Of a stretch of DNA of 64,000 nucleotides, positions 53,286 to 61,650 are shown in pieces (position 1 is the stretch's first letter; the number at the start of each line of letters is the position of its first letter). The translations under genes were made by a program, and so were the position numbers. Below the pieces are notes generated by a model. It searched no databases. It had not been told where the DNA came from and saw nothing but the letters and a program-made list of their open reading frames with translations. Source of the DNA: Kitasatospora azatica KCTC 9699 (GTDB lineage Bacteria > Actinomycetota > Actinomycetes > Streptomycetales > Streptomycetaceae); contig NZ_JQMO01000003.1 of the NCBI RefSeq assembly GCF_000744785.1, positions 3,410,001 to 3,474,000 of the forward strand, given 5' to 3'.

Positions 53286-53774
53286 CTAGCGGTAGTTCAC
53301 GAACTGCAGCGCGAAGTCCAGGTCCTTGCCCTTGAGCAGCGTCTGGACGGTCTGCAGGTCGTCGCGGCTCTTGGAGGAGACCCGCAGCTCCTCGCCCTGG
53401 ATCTGCGCCTTGACGCCCTTCGGGCCCTCGTCCCGGATGATCTTCGAGATCTTCTTGGCGTTCTCCTGGGAGATGCCCTCCTTGATCGTCGCGAAGATCT
53501 TGTACTCCTTGCCGGACAGCTGCGGCTCGCCGGCCTCGACCGCCTTGAGCGACACCTTGCGGGCGATGAGCTTGCTCTGCAGCACGTCGAGGATGGCCTT
53601 GACCCGCTCCTCGCCGTCGGCCTTCATCTCGATCTTCTCGCCCGACCGGTCAATCGTGGCCCCGACGTTCTTGAAGTCGTAGCGGGTGGCGATCTCGCGG
53701 GAGGTCTGGTTGATCGCGTTGTCGACCTCCTGCATCTCGACCTTCGAGACGATGTCGAAACTGGAGTCGGCCAT
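53286..53774 (-). CDS. YajQ-family nucleotide-binding protein
   Basis: A 162-residue YajQ/UPF0234 protein. Signature MADSSFDIVSKVEMQEVDNAINQTSREIATRYDFK at the start, and GEELRVSSKSRDDLQTVQTLLK near the end. Two ferredoxin-like subdomains are expected. Family members bind nucleotides; some bind c-di-GMP and act in regulation (known for Xanthomonas). ATG 53774 with AAGGAG ten bases upstream. Confidence 0.95.
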   Translation of the reverse strand: MADSSFDIVSKVEMQEVDNAINQTSREIATRYDFKNVGATIDRSGEKIEMKADGEERVKAILDVLQSKLIARKVSLKAVEAGEPQLSGKEYKIFATIKEGISQENAKKISKIIRDEGPKGVKAQIQGEELRVSSKSRDDLQTVQTLLKGKDLDFALQFVNYR

Positions 53775-53968
53775 CTGTGGTGGTCTCCTTGCGAACTCGG
53801 CGACTGGCGGCCCCACCCATGCGGGGCACTCACGCCGACAGCCTATCCAGCCCCACCCCACCCAGCCTCCTTGATCATCACGTGACCAATCGAGTGGCGG
53901 AGCACCCCCCGTCATCAGGTATCGTTTACCCAGTCGAACGGGGCAGTCCCCCGCAAGACACCAATCCT

Positions 53969-54049
53969 GGCTGGTTGCCCGAGCGGCCAAAGGGAGCAGA
54001 CTGTAAATCTGTCGCGCAAGCTACGCAGGTTCGAACCCTGCACCAGCCA
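53969..54049 (+). tRNA. tRNA-Tyr (GTA)
   Basis: An 81-nt class II tRNA. Acceptor GGCTGGT (53969-53975) pairs with ACCAGCC (54042-54048), discriminator A. The anticodon loop CTGTAAA gives GTA at 54003-54005. A long variable arm and TTCGAAC T-loop are present. CCA is not encoded. Confidence 0.97.
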
Positions 54050-54059
54050 CAGGATAGAG

Positions 54060-54101
54060 AAACAGCCCCCGATCTGCGGAAATGCGGATCGGGGGCTGTT
54101 T
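54060..54101 (+). terminator. Terminator after tRNA-Tyr
   Basis: A long stem: 54060-54078 pairs with 54083-54101 with two G-U pairs and a GAAA tetraloop, 11 nt after the tRNA. Confidence 0.85.
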
Positions 54102-54190
54102 CGTTGTGCACCGCAGTGCTGTCGTCCGCGCGTGGTGCCCTGAGCGGAGTGGTGACTGGACAACGAGGAGGCCCTCGGCGGCGCTGGTCG

Positions 54191-54646
54191 TCAGCCGCTG
54201 ACCTCCACCGTGACCAGATAGTCGCGTTGGTCGGGCGCGCACACCATGGCTTCCCCGCAGGTGGTGCGCGTGGTGGTCAGTTGGGCGGTTCCGGCCGCCC
54301 GGGCCTGGAAGGAGCTGACCACCGAACCGCATCCGCCGCCGACCGGGCAGGCTCCGTGCGAGCCCGACCCGGTCGGTGCCGGGTGCGAGACCGTGACGGG
54401 GGCGAGCACTGCGGGGGCGGAGCTGGTGACCTCGGGCCAGTAGGTGCTGTGCAGCGTGACCACCACGGAGGTGCCGACCCTGGTGTGCACCGTGGTGTGG
54501 TTGGCGGCCTCGTCCAGGTTCAGCACCGCGGGGCTGGCCGAGGGCGGGACGCTCACCGAGGGGGACGACGCCCCCGACCCGCAGGACGCCAGCGTCAACG
54601 CCACCCCGAGCGCCGCCGCTCCCATCAGAATCCGGTTGGCCGGCAT
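54191..54646 (-). CDS. Hypothetical lipoprotein, 151 aa
   Basis: ATG 54646 has GGAGG eight bases upstream and gives a signal with lipobox LASC. The mature protein is beta-rich with four cysteines, two of them in ACPVGGGCG, and ends DQRDYLVTVEV. The order (conserved W, FQARAAGTAQL, Cys region, final VTVEV strand) resembles an immunoglobulin-like or chagasin-like fold, but motifs are not clear enough to name one. Divergent from the APC permease. Confidence 0.75.
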   Translation of the reverse strand: MPANRILMGAAALGVALTLASCGSGASSPSVSVPPSASPAVLNLDEAANHTTVHTRVGTSVVVTLHSTYWPEVTSSAPAVLAPVTVSHPAPTGSGSHGACPVGGGCGSVVSSFQARAAGTAQLTTTRTTCGEAMVCAPDQRDYLVTVEVSG

Positions 54647-54773
54647 TCCCGTCACCTCCACTACTCGCGCCCCGCGAAGCTGCGGACCTCGATCAGACGC
54701 GCCGGCCGCCGTTTCGGATCCGGGCGAGCACAGGTCCACGGCCGCGCCGGTTTGTCCGCATACGCTCGCGGTT

Positions 54774-56819
54774 GTGTTCAATGTGCCTTCGGTGCTCAAG
54801 CGTCTCGTGATCGGCAAGGCCATGCGCAGCGAGGAGCTGGGCGAGACCCTGCTCCCGAAGCGGCTGGCGCTGCCGATCTTCGCCTCGGACCCGCTCTCCT
54901 CGGTGGCCTACGCCACCCAGGAGATCCTGCTGGTGCTCACCCTCGGCGGCACCACGTTCCTCTACCTCACGCCGTGGGTCGCGGCCGCCGTGGTCGCGCT
55001 GATGGCGGTCGTGGTGCTCTCCTACCGCCAGGTGGTGCACGCCTACCCGAGCGGCGGCGGCTCCTACGAGGTGGTCTCCCACAACCTCGGCGCGAGCGCC
55101 GGCCTGGTGGTGGCGGCCTCGCTGCTGGTCGACTACGTGATGACGGTGGCGGTCTCGGTGGCGTCCGGGGTGGACAACATCATCTCGGCCTTCCCGGGCA
55201 TCGCCAGCTTCCGGGTGCTGATGGCGGTCGGCTGCGTCGCGCTGCTGGCCGCGGTGAACCTGCGCGGGGTGCGCGAGTCCGGCAAGGCGTTCGCCGCGCC
55301 GACGTACCTGTTCATCACCGGCATCATGCTGATGGTGATCACCGGCGTGGTCCGGATCGCGTTCGGCCACGGCCCGGTCGCGGCCAGCGCCGGGTACGGG
55401 ATCATCCCGGCCGACCACAAGGACACGCTGGCGGGGCTGGGCCTGCTGATGCTGGGCCTGCGCGCCTTCGCCTCCGGCTGTACCGCGCTGACCGGGGTCG
55501 AGGCGATCTCCAACGGCGTGCCGGCCTTCCGCAAGCCGAAGTCGAAGAACGCGGCCACCACGATGTCCGTGATGGGCATCACCGCGGTGGTGATGTTCAT
55601 GGGCATCACCGCGCTCGCGCTCACCTCGAAGATCCACATCACCGACGACGCCTGCCGGCTGACCGGCTTCCCGGGAGACTGCCACAGCGCCCCGCAGCAG
55701 ACCGTGATCGCCCAGCTGGCCTCCGCGATCTTCGGCGGCGACCACAGCGTGCTGTTCTACTTCATCCAGGCCGTCACCGCGCTGGTCCTGGTGCTGGCCG
55801 CGAACACCGCCTTCAACGGGTTCCCGCTGCTCGCCTCGATCCTGGCCCAGCACCGCTACCTGCCCCGGCAACTGCACACCCGCGGCGACCGCCTCGCCTT
55901 CTCCAACGGCATCATCGCGCTCGCGGTGGTGGCCGGCGGCCTGCTCTGGCTCTACGGCGCGAACGTCACCAGCCTGATCCACCTCTACATCCTGGGCGTC
56001 TTCACCTCGTTCACGCTCTCCCAGATCGGCATGGTCCGGCACTGGAACCGGACGCTGGCCACCGAGACGGACGGCAAGGTCCGGTCCGGCGCCCACCGGT
56101 CCAGGGTGATCAACGGCTTCGGCGCGGTCACCACCGCGCTGGTCCTGGCGATCGTGCTGCTCACCAAGTTCACCCAGGGGGCCTGGCTGGCCGTGGTGGC
56201 GGCGATCGTGCTCTGGGTGATGATGCGCGGCATCCGCCGGCACTACGACGCCGTCGCCGACGAGCTGACCGTGGACGACCCGCACGCCGAGTCGGTCCGT
56301 CCGTCCAAGGTGCACGGCATCGTGCTGGTCTCCAAGCTGCACAAGCCGACCCTGCGGGCGATCGGGTACGCGGAGGCGTTCCGCCCGGACTCGCTGGAGG
56401 CGGTCAGCGTCTCGGTGGAGAAGGAGTCCACCGAGGAGCTCGAGGCCAAGTGGGAGGAGTTCGACGTCCGGGTGCCGCTCAAGGTGCTGGACTCGCCGTT
56501 CCGCGAGATCACCAAGCCGGTGGTGGCGTACGTCCGCTCGGTGCGCCGCAGCAGCCCGCGGGACGCGGTGGCGGTGTTCATCCCGGAGTACGTGGTCGGC
56601 CACTGGTGGGAGCACCTGCTGCACAACCAGTCCGCGCTCTGGCTGAAGAGCCGGCTGCTCTTCACCCCGGGCGTGATGGTGATCAGCGTGCCCTGGCAGC
56701 TCTCCTCGGCGCCGCACGCCGACCACCCGGCCCGCCGGGCCCCCGGCTCGGTCCGCCGCGGCGAGCCGGCCGGCAACCGCTCGGCGCGCGAGGCGATCAA
56801 GGCTCCGGAGAACGTCTGA
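54774..56819 (+). CDS. APC-superfamily amino acid permease
   Basis: A 681-residue transporter. It opens LLPKRLALPIFASDPLSSVAYATQEILLVL, the conserved first helix of APC amino-acid permeases, followed by about twelve helices to residue 490. A soluble C-terminal domain (about 510-655) follows, as in the large Streptomyces permeases. Substrate unknown. GTG 54774 is 7 nt after a TACGCT hexamer (54761-54766) with no ribosome site, so the mRNA may be leaderless. Confidence 0.9.
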   Translation: MFNVPSVLKRLVIGKAMRSEELGETLLPKRLALPIFASDPLSSVAYATQEILLVLTLGGTTFLYLTPWVAAAVVALMAVVVLSYRQVVHAYPSGGGSYEVVSHNLGASAGLVVAASLLVDYVMTVAVSVASGVDNIISAFPGIASFRVLMAVGCVALLAAVNLRGVRESGKAFAAPTYLFITGIMLMVITGVVRIAFGHGPVAASAGYGIIPADHKDTLAGLGLLMLGLRAFASGCTALTGVEAISNGVPAFRKPKSKNAATTMSVMGITAVVMFMGITALALTSKIHITDDACRLTGFPGDCHSAPQQTVIAQLASAIFGGDHSVLFYFIQAVTALVLVLAANTAFNGFPLLASILAQHRYLPRQLHTRGDRLAFSNGIIALAVVAGGLLWLYGANVTSLIHLYILGVFTSFTLSQIGMVRHWNRTLATETDGKVRSGAHRSRVINGFGAVTTALVLAIVLLTKFTQGAWLAVVAAIVLWVMMRGIRRHYDAVADELTVDDPHAESVRPSKVHGIVLVSKLHKPTLRAIGYAEAFRPDSLEAVSVSVEKESTEELEAKWEEFDVRVPLKVLDSPFREITKPVVAYVRSVRRSSPRDAVAVFIPEYVVGHWWEHLLHNQSALWLKSRLLFTPGVMVISVPWQLSSAPHADHPARRAPGSVRRGEPAGNRSAREAIKAPENV

Positions 56820-56982
56820 GCGGTCCCGGAGAACGTCTGACCGCCGATCCGCCACCCCCGGGGGCGCTAATGATCCGTCAAGACCGTTGCACGGGGTGCC
56901 ACAGTCGGGCCGGTGCGGCGCAGAATGCGGGATGACGCCGGGTCAGGAGCCCGGAGCGGTGTCGGGGGAGAGGCGCGCGGCC

Positions 56983-58518
56983 ATGGCAACGGGGACCAGT
57001 ACAGCGGCAAGACCACGGGAAGCGGAGAGACCGAGGAGCGCGGCCGCCGCCCCGATCCGGACCGGCGCCCCGAACCGGGCCACCGCCCCGATCCGGACCG
57101 GCGCCCTGAGCCGCCTGCGCGCCGCCGTCCTCGGCAGCACCCCTCGCCAGGTCCGCACCCTGACCGTCACCGCGCTGACCACGGTGCTGGTCTTCGCCGC
57201 CGTCGTCGGCACCGTGCTGAGCGGCACCCGGGACAGCACGGACGCGATCGGCCTGCGCGCGGCCCCCCAGGCGGTGCGCGCCGCCGACCTCTACTTCGCG
57301 CTCAGCGACCTCGACGCGCAGGCCGCCAACCTGCTGCTGGTCGGCGCCGACCAGGACCACTTCGCCCAGCGCAAGGCCGTCAGCGACCTCTACAACCAGC
57401 GCCGCGCCCAGGCCGACGCCGACCTGGAGCAGGCCACCGAGGCCGCCGCCGGCGACCCGGGAGCCCGCAGGACGGTCAGCGGCCTGCTGGACGCGCTCGG
57501 CCAGTACGAGGCCCTGGTCGCCCGCTCCGACCTGCAGGAGACGGTGGCCAAGGCGGCGCCGGGACAGCCGCCGGCCGACGCGCTCGTCTCCTACCAGCAG
57601 GCCACCGACCTGCTCCGGCAGGAGCTGCTGCCCGCGGCCGACCAGGTGGCCGGCGACAACGAGGCCACCGTGACGCGGATCTACGCCGGGCAGCGGGCCG
57701 ACCTCGGCAAGGGCCGGACCTGGCTGCTGGTCACCGGACTGCTGGCACTGGGTGCCCTCGGCGCGCTGCAGCGCACCCTGACAGTCCGCTACCGCCGCCG
57801 GGTCAGCCCGCCGCTGGTGGGCGCGCTGCTGCTCACGGCGATCGGCCTCGGCTACGGGCTCACCCTGGCCGCCGATGCGCAGGACCAGCTGCACACCGCC
57901 AAGGCCAACGCCTACGACTCGGTGATCGCGCTCGGCCGGGCCCGCGCGGTGGCCTACGACAGCAACGCCGACGAGAGCCGCTGGCTGGTCGACCACAACC
58001 GGGCGGCGGCCTACCAGCAGAGCTTCTTCGACAAGACCCAGCAGATCGTCCGGCTCGACGGCACGACGCTGAACAGCTACGACGACGCGCTCGCCAAGGT
58101 GGTGGACGCGCACCGGGCGAGCCCCCGGGTGCTGGGCTTCACCGGGTACCTGGGCGACGAGCTGCGCAATGTCACCTTCCCCGGTGAGCAGCAGGCCGCG
58201 GACCGGGTGCTGACCGCGTTCCAGACCTACCAGCGGGACGACCGCAGGATCCGGGTGCTCCAGCAGCAGGGCCGGCTCGGCGAGGCCATCGCCTTCGACA
58301 CCGGCACCGCCGAGGGCCAGTCCAACGGCGACTTCGCCCAGCTCAGCGACGCCTTCGACAAGGTGATCGCGATCAACCAGCAGGCCTTCGACCGGACGGT
58401 CCGGCAGAGCGACGCCGAGCTCGGGGCCGGCGCCGCCGTCTGGCTGGCCCTGCTGGTCGCGGGGACCCTCGCCCTGACCGTGCTGGCGGTCCGCCCCCGC
58501 CTGCGCGAGTACCGCTAG
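56983..58518 (+). CDS. Four-TM membrane protein with two extracytoplasmic helical domains
   Basis: A 511-residue protein. ATG 56983 is chosen for GGGGGAGAGG nine bases upstream. The order is a basic Pro/Ala N-terminus, TM1 (about 55-75), a helical extracytoplasmic domain (about 80-240), TM2 and TM3 (about 245-300), a second helical domain (about 305-475) and TM4. The layout is like mycobacterial GlnX, the membrane partner of the GlnH/PknG system, but pknG and glnH are not adjacent, so this is only a structural resemblance. Function unknown. It overlaps the convergent gene by 4 nt. Confidence 0.78.
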   Translation: MATGTSTAARPREAERPRSAAAAPIRTGAPNRATAPIRTGALSRLRAAVLGSTPRQVRTLTVTALTTVLVFAAVVGTVLSGTRDSTDAIGLRAAPQAVRAADLYFALSDLDAQAANLLLVGADQDHFAQRKAVSDLYNQRRAQADADLEQATEAAAGDPGARRTVSGLLDALGQYEALVARSDLQETVAKAAPGQPPADALVSYQQATDLLRQELLPAADQVAGDNEATVTRIYAGQRADLGKGRTWLLVTGLLALGALGALQRTLTVRYRRRVSPPLVGALLLTAIGLGYGLTLAADAQDQLHTAKANAYDSVIALGRARAVAYDSNADESRWLVDHNRAAAYQQSFFDKTQQIVRLDGTTLNSYDDALAKVVDAHRASPRVLGFTGYLGDELRNVTFPGEQQAADRVLTAFQTYQRDDRRIRVLQQQGRLGEAIAFDTGTAEGQSNGDFAQLSDAFDKVIAINQQAFDRTVRQSDAELGAGAAVWLALLVAGTLALTVLAVRPRLREYR

Positions 58519-59906
58519 CGGTGGTGCCCGCCCTGGCGGGGGAGGGCCAGGGCGACGGTGTCGGCGAACTCGCGGACCGCACTGGTGCGGGAGACCACCC
58601 GGCCGCCGTGCACCACCAGGCGGCTGTGGCCGCCGGACAGGGCGCCGGCCAGGCTGTCCCCGCGCACGGCCAGCAGCTCGGCGGGGAAGCCGGCGTCCAC
58701 CCGGACCGGCGGCAGGCCCATCAGCAGCCGGGCCTGCCCGCTGACCGCCTCGTAGGCGGCCGTCGCGCTCAGCGCCCCGCCGGCCGCCAGCAGGTAGGCG
58801 GCCTCCAGCGGATCGGCGCGGCCCACCGGGTTGACGGCGTCCCGCAGCGCACCGCTGCCCGCCGCCAGCGGCAGTTGATGATCCGTCAGTTCACGTACCA
58901 CCGCCGGGGTGAGCCCGCCGGGCGGGCCGTCCAGCGCGCCGCAGGCGCCGTTCTGCGGCAGGCAGACCACCCGGGCGCCGGCCGCGCGCAGCGCAGCGCC
59001 GCCGCCGGGCCCGAGCCGGTCGCACGGGCCCACCGCGAACCGTGGCCGCAGCGGGGCCAGCAGGGCGGTGAGCCGGGCCAGCTGGCCGGGGTCGCCGCCG
59101 CGCAGGTGCAGGTCGACCGGGCAGTCGAACTCGGCCGCCAGCTCGGCCACCACCTGGACGAAGCCGACCGGGTCCGGGTCCAGCTCGGGGCAGCCGCCGA
59201 CCGCGTCCGCGCCCAGTCGCAGCGCCTCGCGCAGCGCGGCCCGGCCGTCGGCGCCGACCGTGCCGGTGAGCAGCCGGGGAACCGCCACCGCCTGCAGCTC
59301 GGCCAGCCCGCGCAGGGCCTGGCGGGCGGTGAGGACCGCCTCCAGCCGGCGCAGGCCGTGCACGTCGCCGATCCGTACGTGGGTGCGCTGGGCGGTGGCG
59401 CCGTAGCCGAGCGAGGTGAGGGCCGCCTCGGTGACCCGGCGGATCAGCTCGCCCGGGCTCTCGGCGCCCGGCGCCGTCGGCGGGGCCGTGGGCGGGGCGA
59501 CCGGGCGGGCCGCGTCCGCGAACGCGGGCGGGGGCAGCGCGGTGAAGGCGGTGTCGTGGTGGGCGTGCGGCTCGGCGGGCGCGGCGAGCAGCAGATAGCC
59601 CGTCAGGTCGATCCGGGCGCCGGCCGCCACGGCCGGCTCGTGCTCGCCCGCCAGGCTGATCGCGCTGCCGCAGGGCAGGGCCGACTGCGGCAGCGGGCCG
59701 AGGCTGCCGGCGGTGCCGACGGCCTGGATCCGGTCGCCGCTGATCCGCACGTCCACCACCCGGCCGTCGGCCAGTCGGGCACCGGCCAGCAGCAGCACCG
59801 GGCCGTGCCCGAGCGGATTGCCGCCGGAGCTGCCCGGTCCGGCCGCGCCCGAGTCCGACCGGTTGCCGTGCTGCGGTCCGTCGGGAGATGCGCTGTCCGC
59901 GTTCAT
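58515..59906 (-). CDS. Amidohydrolase-fold protein with altered metal site
   Basis: A 463-residue protein of the cytosine-deaminase/amidohydrolase type. It has an N-terminal beta-sandwich (DGRVVDVRISGDRIQAVG), the HxH position in EPHAHHDTAF and VDLHLRGG. Two typical metal-site segments are altered: the strand that usually carries a His reads GPCDRLGPGG, and the late Asp region is GSGALRD instead of a GTDNxRD-like motif. It may have lost or changed activity. ATG at 59906. Confidence 0.72.
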   Translation of the reverse strand: MNADSASPDGPQHGNRSDSGAAGPGSSGGNPLGHGPVLLLAGARLADGRVVDVRISGDRIQAVGTAGSLGPLPQSALPCGSAISLAGEHEPAVAAGARIDLTGYLLLAAPAEPHAHHDTAFTALPPPAFADAARPVAPPTAPPTAPGAESPGELIRRVTEAALTSLGYGATAQRTHVRIGDVHGLRRLEAVLTARQALRGLAELQAVAVPRLLTGTVGADGRAALREALRLGADAVGGCPELDPDPVGFVQVVAELAAEFDCPVDLHLRGGDPGQLARLTALLAPLRPRFAVGPCDRLGPGGGAALRAAGARVVCLPQNGACGALDGPPGGLTPAVVRELTDHQLPLAAGSGALRDAVNPVGRADPLEAAYLLAAGGALSATAAYEAVSGQARLLMGLPPVRVDAGFPAELLAVRGDSLAGALSGGHSRLVVHGGRVVSRTSAVREFADTVALALPRQGGHHR

Positions 59907-60107
59907 CGGCCGACTCCTCTCAGCGACAGGACCCCAGGGCCCGGGTCTGGAAGATCAGTGGCGGTCGAGCCTATGGTCAGCGTGCGCGCGATGCCCGCAG
60001 GCTCGCGCGTCAGGCGCGCTGCGACCGCATCGGGAGTCGAACGCCCCACCCGGGGTCGCTCGCCCGTGCGAGCCCGCCGACCTGCGATCTTGCGGTCGGG
60101 ATACGGA

Positions 60108-60137
60108 TTTCACCTCTGGCCCGGAAGCGTGTAATCT
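60108..60137 (+). promoter_or_regulatory. Probable promoter of the tRNA-Thr/tRNA-Met unit
   Basis: TTTCAC (60108-60113) and TAATCT (60132-60137) with an 18-nt spacer, about 20 nt upstream of tRNA-Thr. The rest of the 251-nt gap after 59906 shows nothing else. Confidence 0.5.
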
Positions 60138-60157
60138 CTTCCTCGTTCAACCGGTTC

Positions 60158-60230
60158 GCCCCTATAGCTCAGTCGGTAGAGCGTCTCCATGGTAAGGAGA
60201 AGGTCTGCGGTTCGATTCCGCATGGGGGCT
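60158..60230 (+). tRNA. tRNA-Thr (GGT)
   Basis: A 73-nt cloverleaf. Acceptor GCCCCTA pairs with TGGGGGC, discriminator T. The anticodon stem TCTCC/GGAGA encloses ATGGTAA, anticodon GGT. T-arm TTCGATT is present. CCA is not encoded. Confidence 0.97.
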
Positions 60231-60270
60231 CTGATGGACGGGCTTCACCTCGGTGAAGTGCGATCATCAA

Positions 60271-60343
60271 AGCGGTGTAGCTCAGTTGGTAGAGCAAGCG
60301 GCTCATAATCGCTGTGTCACCGGTTCAAGTCCGGTCACCGCTA
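60271..60343 (+). tRNA. tRNA-Met (CAT), elongator type
   Basis: A 73-nt cloverleaf. Acceptor AGCGGTG pairs with CACCGCT, discriminator A. The loop CTCATAA gives anticodon CAT. The paired first base of the acceptor marks an elongator rather than initiator tRNA. It is 40 nt after tRNA-Thr; a small CTTCACC/GGTGAAG hairpin lies in the spacer (60243-60258). Confidence 0.95.
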
Positions 60344-60349
60344 CCCCGC

Positions 60350-60385
60350 GTAGTCGGTCGGGAGATCGAACTCCCGATCGGCTAC
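60350..60385 (+). terminator. Hairpin between tRNA-Met and rpmG
   Basis: A 15-bp stem with two G-U pairs (60350-60364 and 60371-60385) and a 6-nt loop, followed by a T-rich stretch. It begins 7 nt after tRNA-Met. It can terminate the tRNA transcript or act as an attenuator for rpmG. Confidence 0.65.
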
Positions 60386-60426
60386 TCTTGTTGTGTCATC
60401 ACCCATTGTCCAAGGAAGGCACTCCC

Positions 60427-60591
60427 GTGGCTGCCACCGATGTCCGCCCGAAGATCACGCTGGCCTGCGTGGAGTGCAAGGAGCGGAACTACATCACCAA
60501 GAAGAACCGGCGTAACGACCCGGACCGTCTTGAGATGAAGAAGCACTGCCCCCGCTGCAACTCGCACACCGCGCACCGCGAGACCCGCTGA
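60427..60591 (+). CDS. rpmG: 50S ribosomal protein L33 (zinc-binding form)
   Basis: A 54-residue protein: MAATDVRPKITLACVECKERNYITKKNRRN and so on. Two CxxC pairs (CVEC and CPRC) mark the zinc-containing form. GTG 60427 with AAGGCA/AGG upstream fits the conserved N-terminus. It lies after tRNA-Met, and a UUCG hairpin follows. Confidence 0.96.
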   Translation: MAATDVRPKITLACVECKERNYITKKNRRNDPDRLEMKKHCPRCNSHTAHRETR

Positions 60592-60631
60592 CCCCCTAGG
60601 GCGTCGCCGGGCCTGGCAGTGATCAGGTCAT

Positions 60632-60671
60632 CGACTTCAGGCCGCACCCTTCGGGGTGCGGCCTGAAGTCG
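60632..60671 (+). terminator. UUCG-loop terminator after rpmG
   Basis: A perfect 18-bp stem (60632-60649 and 60654-60671) closed by a TTCG tetraloop and followed by GTTTC. Confidence 0.85.
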
Positions 60672-60702
60672 TTTCTGCACACGCACAACTGAGGAGTAGT
60701 CC

Positions 60703-61179
60703 ATGGCGCTCGACCCCTCCTTCATCGGGCGGACCTACCCGCCCACTGAACCGTACGAGGTGGGCCGGGAGAAGATCCGGGAGTTCGCGGTCGCGGTGGG
60801 CGACCCCAACCCGGCGTACACCGAACGGGAGGCGGCCAAGGCGCTCGGTCACCCGGACGTGATCGCGCCGCCGACCTTCCCGTTCGTGCTCACCTACGCG
60901 GCCGCCGCCCAGGTGGTCGAGGACCCGGAGCTGGGCCTGGACTTCAGCCGGGTGGTGCACGGCGACCAGAAGTTCGCCTACACCCGCCCGCTGCGGGCCG
61001 GCGACCGGGTGCGGGTGGAGATCGCCATCGACAACATCAAGTCGCTGGCGGGCAACGACGTGCTGACCGTGCGTGGCGAGGTGGTCGAGGAGAGCGGCGA
61101 GCACGTTGTGACCTCCATCATGACGCTGGTCGCCCGGGCGGCCGACGAGCAGGCCGACGAGAAGGCGGGAGAGCAGTGA
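60703..61179 (+). CDS. FAS1-like hotdog dehydratase subunit (HadA/HadC-like)
   Basis: A 158-residue hotdog-fold protein. MALDPSFIGRTYPPTEPYEVGREKIREFAVAVGDPNPAY is the N-terminus of MaoC-like dehydratase subunits in actinobacteria. The hydratase His/Asp site is incomplete in this subunit type, which stabilises the acyl chain. It is paired with the catalytic-type subunit that follows (TGATG overlap). The pair resembles mycobacterial HadAB, 3-hydroxyacyl-ACP dehydratases. Confidence 0.9.
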   Translation: MALDPSFIGRTYPPTEPYEVGREKIREFAVAVGDPNPAYTEREAAKALGHPDVIAPPTFPFVLTYAAAAQVVEDPELGLDFSRVVHGDQKFAYTRPLRAGDRVRVEIAIDNIKSLAGNDVLTVRGEVVEESGEHVVTSIMTLVARAADEQADEKAGEQ

Positions 61180-61601
61180 TGGCTGTCAGCTTCGACGAGG
61201 TCGCGGTCGGGACCGAACTGCCCGCGCAGTCCTTTCCCGTGAGTCGCGCCACACTGGTGCGCTACGCGGGTGCCTCGGGCGACTTCAACCCGATCCACTG
61301 GAACGAGAAGTTCGCGGTAGGGGTCGGCCTGCCGGACGTGATCGCCCACGGGATGTTCACCATGGCCGAGGCGGTCCGGGTGGTCACCGACTGGACCGGG
61401 GACCCGGGCGCGGTGGTCGAGTACGGGGTGCGGTTCACCCGGCCCGTGGTGGTGCCCAATGACGAGGCCGGGGCGGTGATCGAGGTCTCCGGCAAGGTGG
61501 CCAAGCTGCTGGACGGCCGCCGGGTGCAGGTGGACCTGCTGGTCACCAGTGCCGGGCAGAAGGTGCTCGGGATGTCGCGCGCGGTGGTCCAGCTCGGCTG
61601 A
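61179..61601 (+). CDS. MaoC-like hotdog dehydratase, catalytic subunit (HadB-like)
   Basis: A 140-residue hotdog protein with the hydratase-2 motif YAGASGDFNPIHWNEKFA (Asp and His of the active site) and IAHGMFTMAEAVRV. It dehydrates 3-hydroxyacyl thioesters together with the preceding subunit. ATG 61179 overlaps the upstream stop; GGAG lies seven bases before. A GTG at 61176 is an alternative. Confidence 0.92.
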   Translation: MAVSFDEVAVGTELPAQSFPVSRATLVRYAGASGDFNPIHWNEKFAVGVGLPDVIAHGMFTMAEAVRVVTDWTGDPGAVVEYGVRFTRPVVVPNDEAGAVIEVSGKVAKLLDGRRVQVDLLVTSAGQKVLGMSRAVVQLG

Positions 61602-61612
61602 TTCACCGCTCC

Positions 61613-61650
61613 ACGCCGCCCTCGGGAAGCCCCGGGGGCGGCGTTTTCGT
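61613..61650 (+). terminator. Intrinsic terminator after the dehydratase pair
   Basis: A 14-bp stem (61613-61626 with 61631-61644, one G-U) and a 4-nt loop, followed by TTTCG and further T residues: one of the few hairpins here with a T-rich tail. Confidence 0.85.

Noticed and set aside
53777..56935. 1052-codon frame crossing tRNA-Tyr and the permease
   Set aside because: It runs through a tRNA and out of frame through a clear APC permease, with shuffled composition and no domain.
53969..60343. Integration at tRNA-Tyr, tRNA-Thr or tRNA-Met
   Set aside because: No integrase, excisionase or duplicated tRNA 3-prime end was found near any of the three tRNA genes.
60253..60426. Longer L33 reading frame
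   Set aside because: The extension covers tRNA-Met and the hairpin; L33 starts at GTG 60427.
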